Assembly: GCA_900551465.1 (NCBI GenBank)
Contig: URWL01000085.1
Span: forward strand, 1 to 7,360
Source of the DNA: an uncultured Blautia sp.
GTDB lineage: Bacteria > Bacillota > Clostridia > Lachnospirales > Lachnospiraceae
DNA length: 7,360 nt
Reading direction: 5' to 3'
Shown here piece after piece: positions 1 to 6,917 of this stretch (position 1 is its first letter; every line of letters begins with the position of its first letter). A program made the position numbers and the translations under genes. The notes beneath the pieces are model-generated. The model ran no database searches and was not told the DNA's origin. It worked only from the letters and a program-made list of their open reading frames with translations.

Positions 1-296
1 TTGCAGAGGCGTTTCGTTGTGACAGGATTGTATTTGCCTGTCCGACATATAATGCAGGTCTTTTCCCAAAAATGGAAACTCTTCTCGCAGAACTGAAAGC
101 TCATAATTTCCAAAACAGAAAAGTAGCTGTTATGGAAAATGGAACATGGGCAATTTCTGCAGGAAAACAGATGAAAGAAATACTTTCTTCTATGAAAAAT
201 ATGGAAATATATGACAATACTCTCACAGTAAAATCTTCTTTGAAGAAAGAGCAGCTGGAGGAACTGGATGGAATTGTAGAATTCCTGATGAAATAA
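1..296 (+). CDS. FprA-type A-type flavoprotein (flavodiiron), C-terminal flavodoxin domain, 5'-truncated
   Basis: The window opens inside this gene. The frame is open from base 3 and gives 97 residues before TAA at 294-296. The segment reads ...DRIVFACPTYNAG, then LFPKMETLL, then KVAVMENGTWA. This is the FMN-binding flavodoxin fold as found at the C-terminus of A-type flavoproteins: the CPTYNAG loop contacts the isoalloxazine ring, and ENGTW is the next FMN-side loop. In that family an N-terminal metallo-beta-lactamase-like diiron domain precedes the flavodoxin domain, and the protein reduces O2 or NO in anaerobes using electrons from rubredoxin or a similar donor. The diiron domain would lie upstream of the window, so a stand-alone flavodoxin cannot be excluded. 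The ATG at 72 is internal (K-M-E), not a start. The next gene begins 51 bases downstream with no clear terminator between them, so co-transcription is plausible. Confidence 0.82.
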   Translation, partial: AEAFRCDRIVFACPTYNAGLFPKMETLLAELKAHNFQNRKVAVMENGTWAISAGKQMKEILSSMKNMEIYDNTLTVKSSLKKEQLEELDGIVEFLMK

Positions 297-347
297 AAAG
301 GAGCATCCGGACATCAGGGAGATGACGGAATATGGAAAGGATATAAA

Positions 348-1112
348 ATGGGAATGAGTGTAGTTGACGCGGTAAAGGAAATTCAGGCCAGAGAAAATGT
401 ATATGTGGCATATTCTCAGGTCACAAAGCTTCCTTACGTAACCTGTGCAGAAGAAACTTATAATGACCAGGTATGGTTTTTTGCTGAAGAAGAAACTCTG
501 AAGGAGTTTGGAAAGAAAAAGATAGAGGAAAAAATCCTTCTCATGGGCATGAAGTATGAGAAAAAGGATTTTCCAAGACTGTATGGGCTTTTATATGCGG
601 TAGGTGTAAACTCTCTGGTATGGAATAATGGAACAGAGGAAATTGAGGTGGATCTGGATAAGATAGTCCGCCGTCCGGATCTTAGTAAGCTGGAACCGGA
701 AAAGCGTCCGCTTATAAACGCTACACTTCAGCTTTCCGGTATTTACTTTATGCAGGAGCTGCGCCGTCCGGTTGCAAAGGAAGAGCGCAAAAATATTCGT
801 GAACTGGAAGAAGAGCTGATCGCAAATCTGAAAAAATCAGAGTTTCTGGTGGCCATGGAACAAAATACAGAAGATCCTGCAAAGGTAAATATCCCGTATC
901 TGAAAAATAAAGAAGGAAAAATTCTTCAGCCGGTATTTTCAGATGTTTTGGAATATGAGAAATTTGCCAAAGGCAAAAAACTCAGGATTGCCAAGATACC
1001 ATTTGCAAAACTTGCTGATGTAATGATTCCTCAGGCGGAATTCCTTGTTATCAATCCGTTAGGATTTAATCTGCTTCTGAATAAGGAACAGTTAAAAAAG
1101 ATCATGGGATAA
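348..1112 (+). CDS. SseB-like protein, probably two related domains
   Basis: This is a 254-residue soluble protein with no signal peptide or membrane segment. The C-terminal part, about residues 164-252, resembles the SseB N-terminal-type domain: an IPYLKN strand, a PVFSDVLEYEKF segment, then the hallmark VINPLGFNL (N236, P237, G239, F240) and a final helix. The first 100 residues show a weaker copy of the same order (LPYVTC, VWFFAEEETLKEFGKKK, GVNSLVW), so the gene may hold a diverged duplication. A charged helical linker, about 130-163, joins the two. SseB was named from serine-sensitivity work in Escherichia coli and has no firm biochemical role, so none is assigned here. The ATG at 348 has AAAGGA six bases upstream (336-341); the ATG at 354 is too far from it. 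A hairpin terminator follows the gene. Confidence 0.7.
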   Translation: MGMSVVDAVKEIQARENVYVAYSQVTKLPYVTCAEETYNDQVWFFAEEETLKEFGKKKIEEKILLMGMKYEKKDFPRLYGLLYAVGVNSLVWNNGTEEIEVDLDKIVRRPDLSKLEPEKRPLINATLQLSGIYFMQELRRPVAKEERKNIRELEEELIANLKKSEFLVAMEQNTEDPAKVNIPYLKNKEGKILQPVFSDVLEYEKFAKGKKLRIAKIPFAKLADVMIPQAEFLVINPLGFNLLLNKEQLKKIMG

Positions 1113-1130
1113 TATCCGTATATTAAATAG

Positions 1131-1187
1131 GCAGCTGTTTTTTCATATCATTTTGAATGATAGTGAAGGGGCAGCTGCTTTTCTTTT
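1131..1187 (+). terminator. Rho-independent terminator with a long bulged stem
   Basis: GCAGCTG (1131-1137) pairs with CAGCTGC (1172-1178). The stem continues inward through a U6/AAGGGG wobble section and a CA/TG pair. After one bulged G it ends in TATCATT/AATGATA closed by a three-base loop TTG. TTTTCTTTT follows directly (1179-1187). It lies just after the SseB-like gene and before the promoter of the GntR gene, the expected place for a terminator. The strand is set by the T-run; there is no matching run for the other direction. Confidence 0.85.
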
Positions 1188-1198
1188 GAAAAAAATAG

Positions 1199-1227
1199 TT
1201 TCCAAAATATGTGAGATGTGCTAGTAT
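1199..1227 (+). promoter_or_regulatory. Promoter of the GntR-clpC unit
   Basis: A -35-like TTTCCA (1199-1204, 4 of 6 consensus) is followed by a 17-base spacer and a -10-like TAGTAT (1222-1227). It sits between the terminator of the previous unit and the GntR gene, giving a short leader of about 25 bases. There is no other good candidate in the gap, and the 42 bases before clpC show none, so this promoter probably also serves clpC. Confidence 0.55.
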
Positions 1228-1239
1228 ATGTGTAACACA
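1217..1239. promoter_or_regulatory. Inverted repeat over the -10 region, candidate operator for the GntR regulator
   Basis: TGTGCTA (1217-1223) and TAACACA (1233-1239) form an inverted repeat with 6 of 7 matching positions and a nine-base spacer. It covers the -10 box and the probable transcription start. GntR/YtrA-type dimers commonly bind spaced inverted repeats in their own promoters, so autorepression is a reasonable inference. A smaller nested repeat, TGTG-TAA-CACA (1229-1239), shares the right arm. Confidence 0.4.
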
Positions 1240-1257
1240 GTAAGAGGAGGCTTATAT

Positions 1258-1629
1258 ATGGTCATAGAAATAGATTTTAACAGTGATGAGGCCATTTATG
1301 TTCAGCTGATGAACCAGATTATCCTTGGAATTGCCACCTCACGTCTGCAGGAAGGGGATACGCTTCCTTCGGTCAGACAGATGGCGGATAACATTGGAAT
1401 TAATATGCATACTGTAAACAAGGCTTATACTCTTTTGAAGCAGGAGGGCTTTGTATCTATTGACAGGCGGAGAGGGGCTATTGTAGCCATTGATGTAGAT
1501 AAGATCAAAGCATTGGAAGAAATGAAAGAGAATCTGGTGGTGGCTTTGGCTAAAGGATGCTGTAAAAAAGTGTCCAGATCAGAAGTGCATCAGCTGATTG
1601 ATGAAATTTTTGACGAGTATGATCTATAA
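1258..1629 (+). CDS. GntR family transcriptional regulator, YtrA-like (short)
   Basis: This is a 123-residue DNA-binding protein. Residues 10-78 form a GntR winged helix: IYVQLMNQI helix 1, GDTLPSVRQMADNIGI (33-48), recognition helix NMHTVNKAYTLLKQEGF (49-65) and wing RRRGAIVA (70-77). The remaining 45 residues are helical (LEEMKENLVVALAKGCCKK, then SEVHQLIDEIFDEY). They fit the small dimerisation tail of the YtrA subfamily, with no FCD or UTRA ligand domain. The start at 1258 is chosen because AGAGGAGG (1243-1250) lies seven bases upstream. The in-frame ATG at 1228 would lack a ribosome site, would overlap the -10 region, and adds residues foreign to the family. YtrA regulators usually sit beside ABC transporter or membrane-protein genes, but here the next gene is clpC. 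The ligand is unknown. Confidence 0.88.
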   Translation: MVIEIDFNSDEAIYVQLMNQIILGIATSRLQEGDTLPSVRQMADNIGINMHTVNKAYTLLKQEGFVSIDRRRGAIVAIDVDKIKALEEMKENLVVALAKGCCKKVSRSEVHQLIDEIFDEYDL

Positions 1630-1671
1630 CAGAAATATATTTTTGAATCATAGAAGATTTAGGAGGATTAT

Positions 1672-4146
1672 ATGCAGAAAAAGTTTACCAGACAGGCATC
1701 TGCAGCGCTGAAAATTGCAAAAAATGAAGCAGAATCCTGTAAGCATTCCTATATTGGCACAGAACACATTCTGGTGGGACTTTTGAAGGAGCAGGAGGGG
1801 ACCGCAGGAAGACTTCTTGAAGAGTTTGGAGTAGAGCCGGAAAAACTTCAGGAATTGATCGACAGTCTGATCGCTCCTGCAGATGGCAGTCTTATGGAAA
1901 GAAAGGCAGAATACAGTCCAAGAGCCAAAAGACTTCTTGCAAGTGCGGAACAGGAGGCCGAAAACCAGAAAGAAGAAAAAACAGGAACAGAGCATATTCT
2001 GATTGCTATGCTGAAAGAGACAGATTCAGTTGCAACCCGTCTTCTGTATACAATGGGAGTGAATATTCAGAAATTATACACTGCAGTTCTTACTGCTATG
2101 GGATATGATGGAGAAGCGGCTGCAGAAGAGATACAGGCTTCCAGGGCTTTGCTGGCGAAAAAAGGCTCTGGTACGCCATTTCTTGATCAGTACAGCCGTG
2201 ATCTTACAGCAATGGCAGCTGAGGGAAAGCTTGATCCGATTGTTGGCAGAGAGGATGAAATTGCGCGACTGATTCAGATACTGAGCAGGAGAACAAAAAA
2301 TAATCCCTGCCTGGTAGGAGAGCCGGGAGTCGGAAAAACAGCAATCGTGGAAGGGCTTGCCCAGAAGATTGTTTCAGGGCTGGTTCCGGAGACAGTAAAA
2401 GATAAAAGAGTGGTTGTCCTTGATCTTTCCGGTATGGTAGCTGGAAGCAAGTACAGAGGAGAGTTTGAAGAGCGTATTAAAAATGTGGTAAATGAAGTAA
2501 AAGAAGACCAGGGTATTTTACTGTTTATTGATGAACTTCATACAATCATCGGAGCAGGAGGGGCAGAAGGCGCACTTGATGCTTCTAATATCCTTAAGCC
2601 GTCGCTTTCCAGAGGAGAGATCCAGCTGATCGGCGCCACCACGCTGGAGGAATATCGTAAATACATTGAAAAAGATGCAGCATTGGAAAGACGCTTTCAG
2701 CCGGTTACCGTAGAAGAGCCTTCACCGGAAGCTGCAAATGAGATCTTAAAAGGGCTTCGTCCATATTATGAAAAACATCATGGCGTCGTTATTGAAGATC
2801 AGGCATTAGAGGCTGCTGTACAGATGTCTGTCCGCTATATCAATGACCGTTTCCTTCCGGATAAAGCTATTGATATTATTGACGAAGCTGCAGCCAAGGT
2901 ACGTTTAGGAGAATGCAGACGTATTCCAAGGGCAGAAGAACTGGAGACAGAGATCGGGAAGTTGCTGGAAGAAAAAGAAAGCGCCATCAGGGAAGCTGAT
3001 CTGGACAGGGCAAGAGAACTCCAGAAGCAGCAGTCTGGTCTGGAAAAAGAACTTTCAGATATCCATGAAAAAGAGGAGCGAAGAAACAAAAGAAAAAAAT
3101 CAGTTGTGACAGAAGCTTCTGTTGCGGATATCATTTCCGGATGGACGAAGATCCCGGTACAGCGATTGACGGAAAGTGAATCAAAAAGGCTTTCACGCCT
3201 GGAAAATATTCTCCACAAACGCGTGATCGGCCAGGAAGAGGCGGTAAAGGCAGTTGCACAGGCTGTAAAGAGAGGCAGAGTAGGCTTGAAGGATCCAAAT
3301 CGTCCCATTGGTTCATTCCTGTTTCTTGGCCCTACAGGAGTAGGAAAAACAGAACTGTCAAAGGCTTTGGCGGAAGCTGTTTTTGGAAACGAGCAGGCAA
3401 TGATCCGTGTAGATATGTCTGAGTATATGGAAAAGCATAGTGTTTCTAAGATGATCGGATCACCGCCTGGATATGTTGGCTATGAAGAAGCAGGTCAGCT
3501 TAGTGAAAAGGTACGCAGAAATCCATACAGTGTGATTTTATTTGACGAGATTGAAAAAGCGCATCCGGATGTATTTAATATTCTTCTTCAGGTATTGGAC
3601 GACGGACATATTACAGATGCTCATGGCCGCAAAGTGGATTTTAAACAGACGATCATTATTATGACATCCAATGCAGGTGCCCAGGCAATTATAGAACCAA
3701 AAAAATTGGGATTTATGTCAGGAGACAGTGAAAAACAGGATTACGAGCGGATGAAGTCTAATGTTATGGAGGAAGTACGGCGTTTATTTAAACCTGAATT
3801 CCTGAATCGTATTGATGAGATCATGGTGTTCCACACCCTGGGCAAAGATCATATACGTAAAATAGTAGGTCTTCTTCTGAAACAATTGGAGAAAAGATGC
3901 GAAGAGCAGCTTGATATTCAGCTGAAAATCAGTGATTCGGTAAAAGATTATCTGGCTGAGGCGGGATTTGACAGTAAATATGGAGCTCGTCCTCTCCGTC
4001 GGGCAATCCAGACAAAGCTGGAAGACAGACTTGCAAATGAAATCCTGGATGGAAATATAAAAAGAGGAAGCACGGTCAAGGTACAGATGCATCAGAAACA
4101 GCTTCGATTTTTACCGGATACAGAGAATAAAAAAAACAGACCGTAA
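1672..4146 (+). CDS. clpC: ATP-dependent Clp protease ATP-binding subunit ClpC
   Basis: This is an 824-residue cytosolic AAA+ unfoldase, the usual ClpC length, that feeds proteins to ClpP. Two Clp_N repeats span about 1-145, each with a GTEHIL motif (E31, E107). The first AAA module has Walker A GEPGVGKT (216-223), Walker B LLFIDE (D287, E288) and the arginine pair ERR (340-341). A coiled-coil middle domain with a UVR-type motif lies at about 428-465 ([14 protein letters not shown]), which separates ClpC from ClpA and from the long-M-domain ClpB. The second AAA module has Walker A GPTGVGKT (553-560), Walker B ILFDE (D625, E626), arginine finger region LNRIDE (R713) and sensor 2 GARPLRR (771-777). 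The ClpP-docking loop LGF is at 679-681. AGGAGG (1661-1666) lies five bases before the ATG. The gene follows the GntR regulator by 42 bases; the ctsR, mcsA and mcsB genes that precede clpC in Bacillus are not here, and no CtsR-type GGTCAAA repeat is seen upstream. Confidence 0.97.
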   Translation: MQKKFTRQASAALKIAKNEAESCKHSYIGTEHILVGLLKEQEGTAGRLLEEFGVEPEKLQELIDSLIAPADGSLMERKAEYSPRAKRLLASAEQEAENQKEEKTGTEHILIAMLKETDSVATRLLYTMGVNIQKLYTAVLTAMGYDGEAAAEEIQASRALLAKKGSGTPFLDQYSRDLTAMAAEGKLDPIVGREDEIARLIQILSRRTKNNPCLVGEPGVGKTAIVEGLAQKIVSGLVPETVKDKRVVVLDLSGMVAGSKYRGEFEERIKNVVNEVKEDQGILLFIDELHTIIGAGGAEGALDASNILKPSLSRGEIQLIGATTLEEYRKYIEKDAALERRFQPVTVEEPSPEAANEILKGLRPYYEKHHGVVIEDQALEAAVQMSVRYINDRFLPDKAIDIIDEAAAKVRLGECRRIPRAEELETEIGKLLEEKESAIREADLDRARELQKQQSGLEKELSDIHEKEERRNKRKKSVVTEASVADIISGWTKIPVQRLTESESKRLSRLENILHKRVIGQEEAVKAVAQAVKRGRVGLKDPNRPIGSFLFLGPTGVGKTELSKALAEAVFGNEQAMIRVDMSEYMEKHSVSKMIGSPPGYVGYEEAGQLSEKVRRNPYSVILFDEIEKAHPDVFNILLQVLDDGHITDAHGRKVDFKQTIIIMTSNAGAQAIIEPKKLGFMSGDSEKQDYERMKSNVMEEVRRLFKPEFLNRIDEIMVFHTLGKDHIRKIVGLLLKQLEKRCEEQLDIQLKISDSVKDYLAEAGFDSKYGARPLRRAIQTKLEDRLANEILDGNIKRGSTVKVQMHQKQLRFLPDTENKKNRP

Positions 4147-4208
4147 CTGTGAGCGGAGCGAAAGATGACCACAAATCTAAAAAAGATATTAAATCTTAAT
4201 CAGGAGAC

Positions 4209-4237
4209 TGTTCAAAAAAAAACGAAAATGATATAAT
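4209..4237 (+). promoter_or_regulatory. Extended -10 promoter ahead of the small gene-radA unit
   Basis: A perfect TATAAT (4232-4237) is preceded by TG at 4229-4230, making an extended -10 (TGATATAAT). The -35 at 17 bases is poor (TGTTCA, 4209-4214), which is usual when TGn is present. It lies in the 179-base gap after clpC and leaves a leader of about 80 bases before the ATG at 4326. No convincing terminator separates it from clpC, so read-through from clpC is possible. Confidence 0.65.
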
Positions 4238-4325
4238 GTAAAAAAGTAAAAGGAAAGAATGCAGAATGTTTTTTCCATATTATTTTTTATGACACAACAG
4301 ATAGTTTTAGGGAGGACATAAGATC

Positions 4326-4739
4326 ATGGCAGTAGTAAAAGAACTGATTCGTACAGAGGAAAACGGAAGCATCAGCTTTGGTAATTATGAGCTGGCGCAA
4401 AAATCAAAGGTATCCGATTTTCAGCATCAGGGGGATGTTTATAAAGTAAAAACTTTTCATGAGATCACCAAGCTGGAGAGGAACGGTATGTTTGTTTATG
4501 AATCAGTACCGGGAACAGCGGTTTATAACCTTACCCAGGACGGTTCTACCATGAGCTTTCAGGTAGAGGGGGCAGAGGATGCCCAGATCACGGTAGAGAT
4601 GGAGGCGGATACAGAGTACGAAATCTCTATTAATGGTGCAGATGCAGGAACTATGAAGACCAATCTGGGCGGAAAGCTTTCTTTCAGTGTAGAGCTTGGC
4701 GATGTGGATGCAGCAGAAGTGAAAATTGTAAAATGTTAA
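4326..4739 (+). CDS. Conserved protein of unknown function, coupled to radA
   Basis: This is a 137-residue acidic, soluble protein with no signal peptide or membrane helix. The first third carries KELIRTEENGSISFGNYEL and VSDFQHQGDVYKVKTFHEITKLERNG. The middle has MFVYESVPGTAVYNL. The rest alternates short strands (STMSFQVEG, AQITVEMEADTEYEISING, GKLSFSVEL), which suggests an all-beta C-terminal sandwich. It ends in Cys. I recall similar proteins in Lachnospiraceae, sometimes auto-labelled 'endosialidase', but nothing here resembles a sialidase active site and that name should not be trusted. AGGGAGG (4309-4315) precedes the ATG by ten bases. The stop codon lies inside the start of radA (overlap 4733-4739), so the two proteins are probably made together. 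A role with RadA or ClpC is only an inference from position. Confidence 0.82.
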   Translation: MAVVKELIRTEENGSISFGNYELAQKSKVSDFQHQGDVYKVKTFHEITKLERNGMFVYESVPGTAVYNLTQDGSTMSFQVEGAEDAQITVEMEADTEYEISINGADAGTMKTNLGGKLSFSVELGDVDAAEVKIVKC

Positions 4740-6109
4740 AAAATAAAAAAGTTGTATATTTTTGTCAGGAATGTGGTTATGAATCTTCGAAATGGATGGG
4801 ACAGTGTCCTGGCTGCAGAGCCTGGAATACATTCGTGGAAGAAACTGTATCAACAAAAAAAACATCTTCAGCAGTTGTAAAAGCAGCAGCGGGACAAAGA
4901 CCGGAGCCTGTAAAGCTAAAAGATATCAGGCTTTCGGAAGATGAGCGGAGATTGACAAATATTAAAGAACTTGACAGAGTGCTCGGGGGCGGTATCGTCC
5001 CCGGGTCTCTTGTTCTTGTGGGAGGTGATCCGGGAATCGGTAAATCGACTCTCTTGCTTCAGGTGTGCAGGAACCTGGCTTTAAGTGGAAATTCTGTGCT
5101 GTATATTTCAGGAGAGGAATCTTTGCGCCAGATCCGCCTTCGTGCAAATCGTATTGGAGAATTTAATGAAAATCTGCAGATTTTCTGCGAAACCAATCTG
5201 GAAACAATACGAGAAGTGATAGAAAGAAAGAAACCGGATATGGTGGTGATCGATTCCATTCAGACTATGTTCCATGAGGATATCAGCTCTGCACCGGGAA
5301 GCGTGTCCCAGGTACGGGAGTCTACTAACATCCTTATGCAGATTGCAAAGGGAATGGGAATCTCCATTTTTATTGTAGGCCATGTGACAAAAGAGGGAAA
5401 TGTAGCGGGGCCGAGAGTGTTGGAGCATATGGTAGACACGGTACTGTATTTTGAGGGAGACCGTCATGCTTCCTATCGTATACTCCGCGCAGTGAAAAAC
5501 CGATTTGGTTCCACCAATGAGATCGGAGTATTTGAAATGCGGAATACAGGACTGGAAGAAGTGAAAAATCCTTCGGAGTTTATGCTGAACGGAAAACCCA
5601 ACGGGACATCGGGGTCGATTGTGGCATGCTCCATGGAAGGAACCAGACCGATTCTGGTAGAAATCCAGGCGCTTGTGTGCCAAAGCAATTTTGGAATTCC
5701 AAGGAGGACTGCTGTAGGAACTGATTTTAACAGAGTTAATCTTCTTATGGCTGTTCTGGAGAAAAAGGTGGGAATCCATCTGGCTTCTTGTGACGCTTAT
5801 GTTAATATTGCTGGTGGTATGAAAATGACAGAGCCGGCCATTGATCTGGGGATTTCCCTGGCTGTTGTATCAAGCTGCAAGGATATTGTGATACCGGATT
5901 CTGTACTGGCTTTTGGTGAGGTAGGACTGAGCGGAGAGGTCCGTGCAGTGAGCATGGCTGCTCAGAGAGTGGCAGAGGCAAAGAAACTTGGATTTACTAC
6001 AGTGATTCTTCCAAAAGTATGTCAGTCTTCTATGGGAAAAACAGAGGGAATGAGTCTTGTATATGTAGAATGGATCCAGGATGCGATTAAATATATTATG
6101 AAAGCGTAA
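4733..6109 (+). CDS. radA: DNA repair protein RadA (Sms), branch-migration ATPase
   Basis: This 458-residue protein has the full RadA architecture at the usual length. An N-terminal C4 zinc finger, CQEC...CPGC (C11, C14, C25, C28), is followed by a RecA-like ATPase with Walker A GDPGIGKST (98-106) and Walker B MVVIDS (D174). Then come the RadA-specific KNRFG motif (255-259) and a C-terminal Lon-protease-like domain (about 280-458), which in this family acts as a scaffold rather than a peptidase. RadA is a hexameric helicase that extends recombination intermediates during homologous recombination and repair. The ATG at 4733 overlaps the last codons of the preceding gene, and only a weak AGAAG-like site precedes it, so translation probably depends on ribosomes finishing the upstream gene. 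The residues after it (KKVVYFCQECGYESSKW) match the normal RadA N-terminus. The disA gene that follows radA in Bacillus is not present. Confidence 0.97.
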   Translation: MLKNKKVVYFCQECGYESSKWMGQCPGCRAWNTFVEETVSTKKTSSAVVKAAAGQRPEPVKLKDIRLSEDERRLTNIKELDRVLGGGIVPGSLVLVGGDPGIGKSTLLLQVCRNLALSGNSVLYISGEESLRQIRLRANRIGEFNENLQIFCETNLETIREVIERKKPDMVVIDSIQTMFHEDISSAPGSVSQVRESTNILMQIAKGMGISIFIVGHVTKEGNVAGPRVLEHMVDTVLYFEGDRHASYRILRAVKNRFGSTNEIGVFEMRNTGLEEVKNPSEFMLNGKPNGTSGSIVACSMEGTRPILVEIQALVCQSNFGIPRRTAVGTDFNRVNLLMAVLEKKVGIHLASCDAYVNIAGGMKMTEPAIDLGISLAVVSSCKDIVIPDSVLAFGEVGLSGEVRAVSMAAQRVAEAKKLGFTTVILPKVCQSSMGKTEGMSLVYVEWIQDAIKYIMKA

Positions 6110-6119
6110 GAGGTTAAAA

Positions 6120-6772
6120 ATGCTGGAAGCAGTGATATTTGATATGGACGGAGTGATCTTTGATTCAGAAGCACTGGTGATCAGTACCTGGAAACAGGTA
6201 GCGGATAAATATGGTATTTCGGGGATAGAAGATACTTGCATGGAGTGCCTTGGAACCAATAGTGAGGCGACTGTCAGAATCTTTCAGAAGAATTATGGGA
6301 AAGATTTTCCTTATGCTGTATATAAAAAAGAAATGGCAGAGCTTTTTCATGAACAGGCGGCAGGCGGAAAACTGCCGAAAAAAAGGGAGTTATAGAGCTT
6401 TTGGAATATCTTCATTATAGAGACATAAAGGTTGGACTTGCTACATCTACCCGGGAGGAAGTCGTAAAAAAAGAACTTTCTGAAGGTGGACTTTTCGAAT
6501 ATTTTGATGAAATTGTATGTGGTGATATGGTAAAAAGGAGTAAGCCGGAACCGGATATTTATCTGGAGGCCTGCAAAAGACTTCAGGTATCGCCGGAAAA
6601 CTGTTATGGAATAGAAGACTCATATAATGGAATACGTGCTCTTAAAGGTGCCGGAATGCATGCGGTCATGGTTCCGGATCTTGCAAACCCCACAAAAGAA
6701 ATGGAAGAACTTGCAGAGTGTATTCTGCCGTCGCTTCTTGAAGTGAAAAAATATCTGGAAGAGGTTGTTTAA
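6120..6772 (+). pseudogene. HAD family hydrolase (beta-phosphoglucomutase/phosphatase-like), split by a one-base frameshift
   Basis: The first frame (6120-6395, 91 codons) starts with FDMDGVIFDSE, holding the HAD nucleophile D8 and acid/base D10, and runs into the helical cap. It breaks at seven A's (6378-6384) and stops at TAG 6393-6395. The rest continues in the -1 frame to TAA at 6770-6772. Rejoined, it reads LPKKKGVIELLEYL and gives about 217 residues, the normal size for subfamily I HAD enzymes. It contains motif II LATST (T109), motif III lysine in SKPEPD (K142) and motif IV GIEDSYNG (E166, D167). All catalytic motifs survive, and no other lesion is seen. This fits a sequencing error, a very recent mutation, or slippage on the A-run. 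Family substrates are small phosphate esters such as sugar phosphates; the substrate here is unknown. AAGAGG lies six bases before the ATG, and the gap to radA is ten bases, so it is probably in the radA operon. Confidence 0.85.
6363..6387 (+). other. A7 slippery run with adjacent hairpin at the HAD frame break
   Basis: GGCGG (6363-6367) can pair with CTGCC (6372-6376) across an AAAA loop, including one G-U pair. It is followed by G, seven A's (6378-6384) and GGG. Reading frame zero gives CCG AAA AAA AGG GAG TTA TAG. A -1 shift of the ribosome, or one extra A in the mRNA, gives AAA AAA AAG GGA GTT and restores the HAD protein. The run is of a kind known to allow slippage by ribosomes or RNA polymerase, but also of a kind prone to sequencing error. 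AGGGAG here could also serve as a weak ribosome site for re-initiation at TTG 6401. Confidence 0.4.
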
Positions 6773-6809
6773 CCATTGTTTTGTCAGTAAAGGAGCGGGA
6801 GCAGATTAG

Positions 6810-6876
6810 AGAACAGCAGCTGCAGCAGGAAAAAATTCCGGAAGGAAGAATAAAAGAACTGCTGTGCTGCTGTTTT
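6810..6876 (+). terminator. CAG/CTG-rich hairpin after the HAD gene, possible weak terminator
   Basis: AACAGCAGC (6812-6820) pairs with GCTGCTGTT (6866-6874). After a small internal loop, CAGCAG (6823-6828) pairs with CTGCTG (6859-6864). This gives 15 base pairs around a 30-base A-rich loop that holds the small palindrome TTCCGGAA. The 3' arm ends in TTTT (6873-6876) and then AATATA. It lies between two genes of the same direction, as a terminator would, but the loop is long and the T-run short, so termination may be partial. Confidence 0.4.
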
Positions 6877-6917
6877 AATATAGATAAAATATAGTGAAAG
6901 ACTGGAGGGGCATGAAA

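Noticed and set aside
1228..1257. ATG at 1228 as the start of the GntR gene
   Set aside because: It overlaps the promoter -10, has no ribosome site, and adds ten residues not typical of the family. ATG 1258 has a strong AGAGGAGG.
2835..3308. Minus-strand open frame of 157 codons across clpC
   Set aside because: It is Ser/Phe-rich low-complexity translation opposite the ClpC middle domain. It is a shadow frame.
4177..4200. Small AAGAT/ATCTT hairpin after clpC as a terminator
   Set aside because: The stem has only five AT-rich pairs and no following T-run, so it is not convincing as a terminator.
4326..4739. Calling the small gene an endosialidase
   Set aside because: The protein is far too short and shows no Asp-box or sialidase-type active-site motif. 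That label appears to be a carried-over database name.
5108..5779. Minus-strand open frame of 223 codons across radA
   Set aside because: It lies wholly inside the conserved RadA ATPase and Lon-like regions, its translation is rich in His/Ser/Arg/Phe without any domain, and it has no family likeness. It is a shadow of radA.
6390..6422. Direct repeat TTATAGAG (6390-6397 and 6415-6422) beside the HAD frame break, as a mobile-element scar
   Set aside because: It is only eight bases, AT-rich, with no element or extra sequence between the copies; the intervening codons are normal HAD sequence. It is probably chance.
6781..6894. Short frame of 37 codons from a TTG in the gap after the HAD gene, Gln-rich and ending with three Cys
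   Set aside because: There is no ribosome site at a usable distance, and the Gln and Cys stretches are just the two arms of the CAG/CTG hairpin. A decayed gene end cannot be fully excluded.
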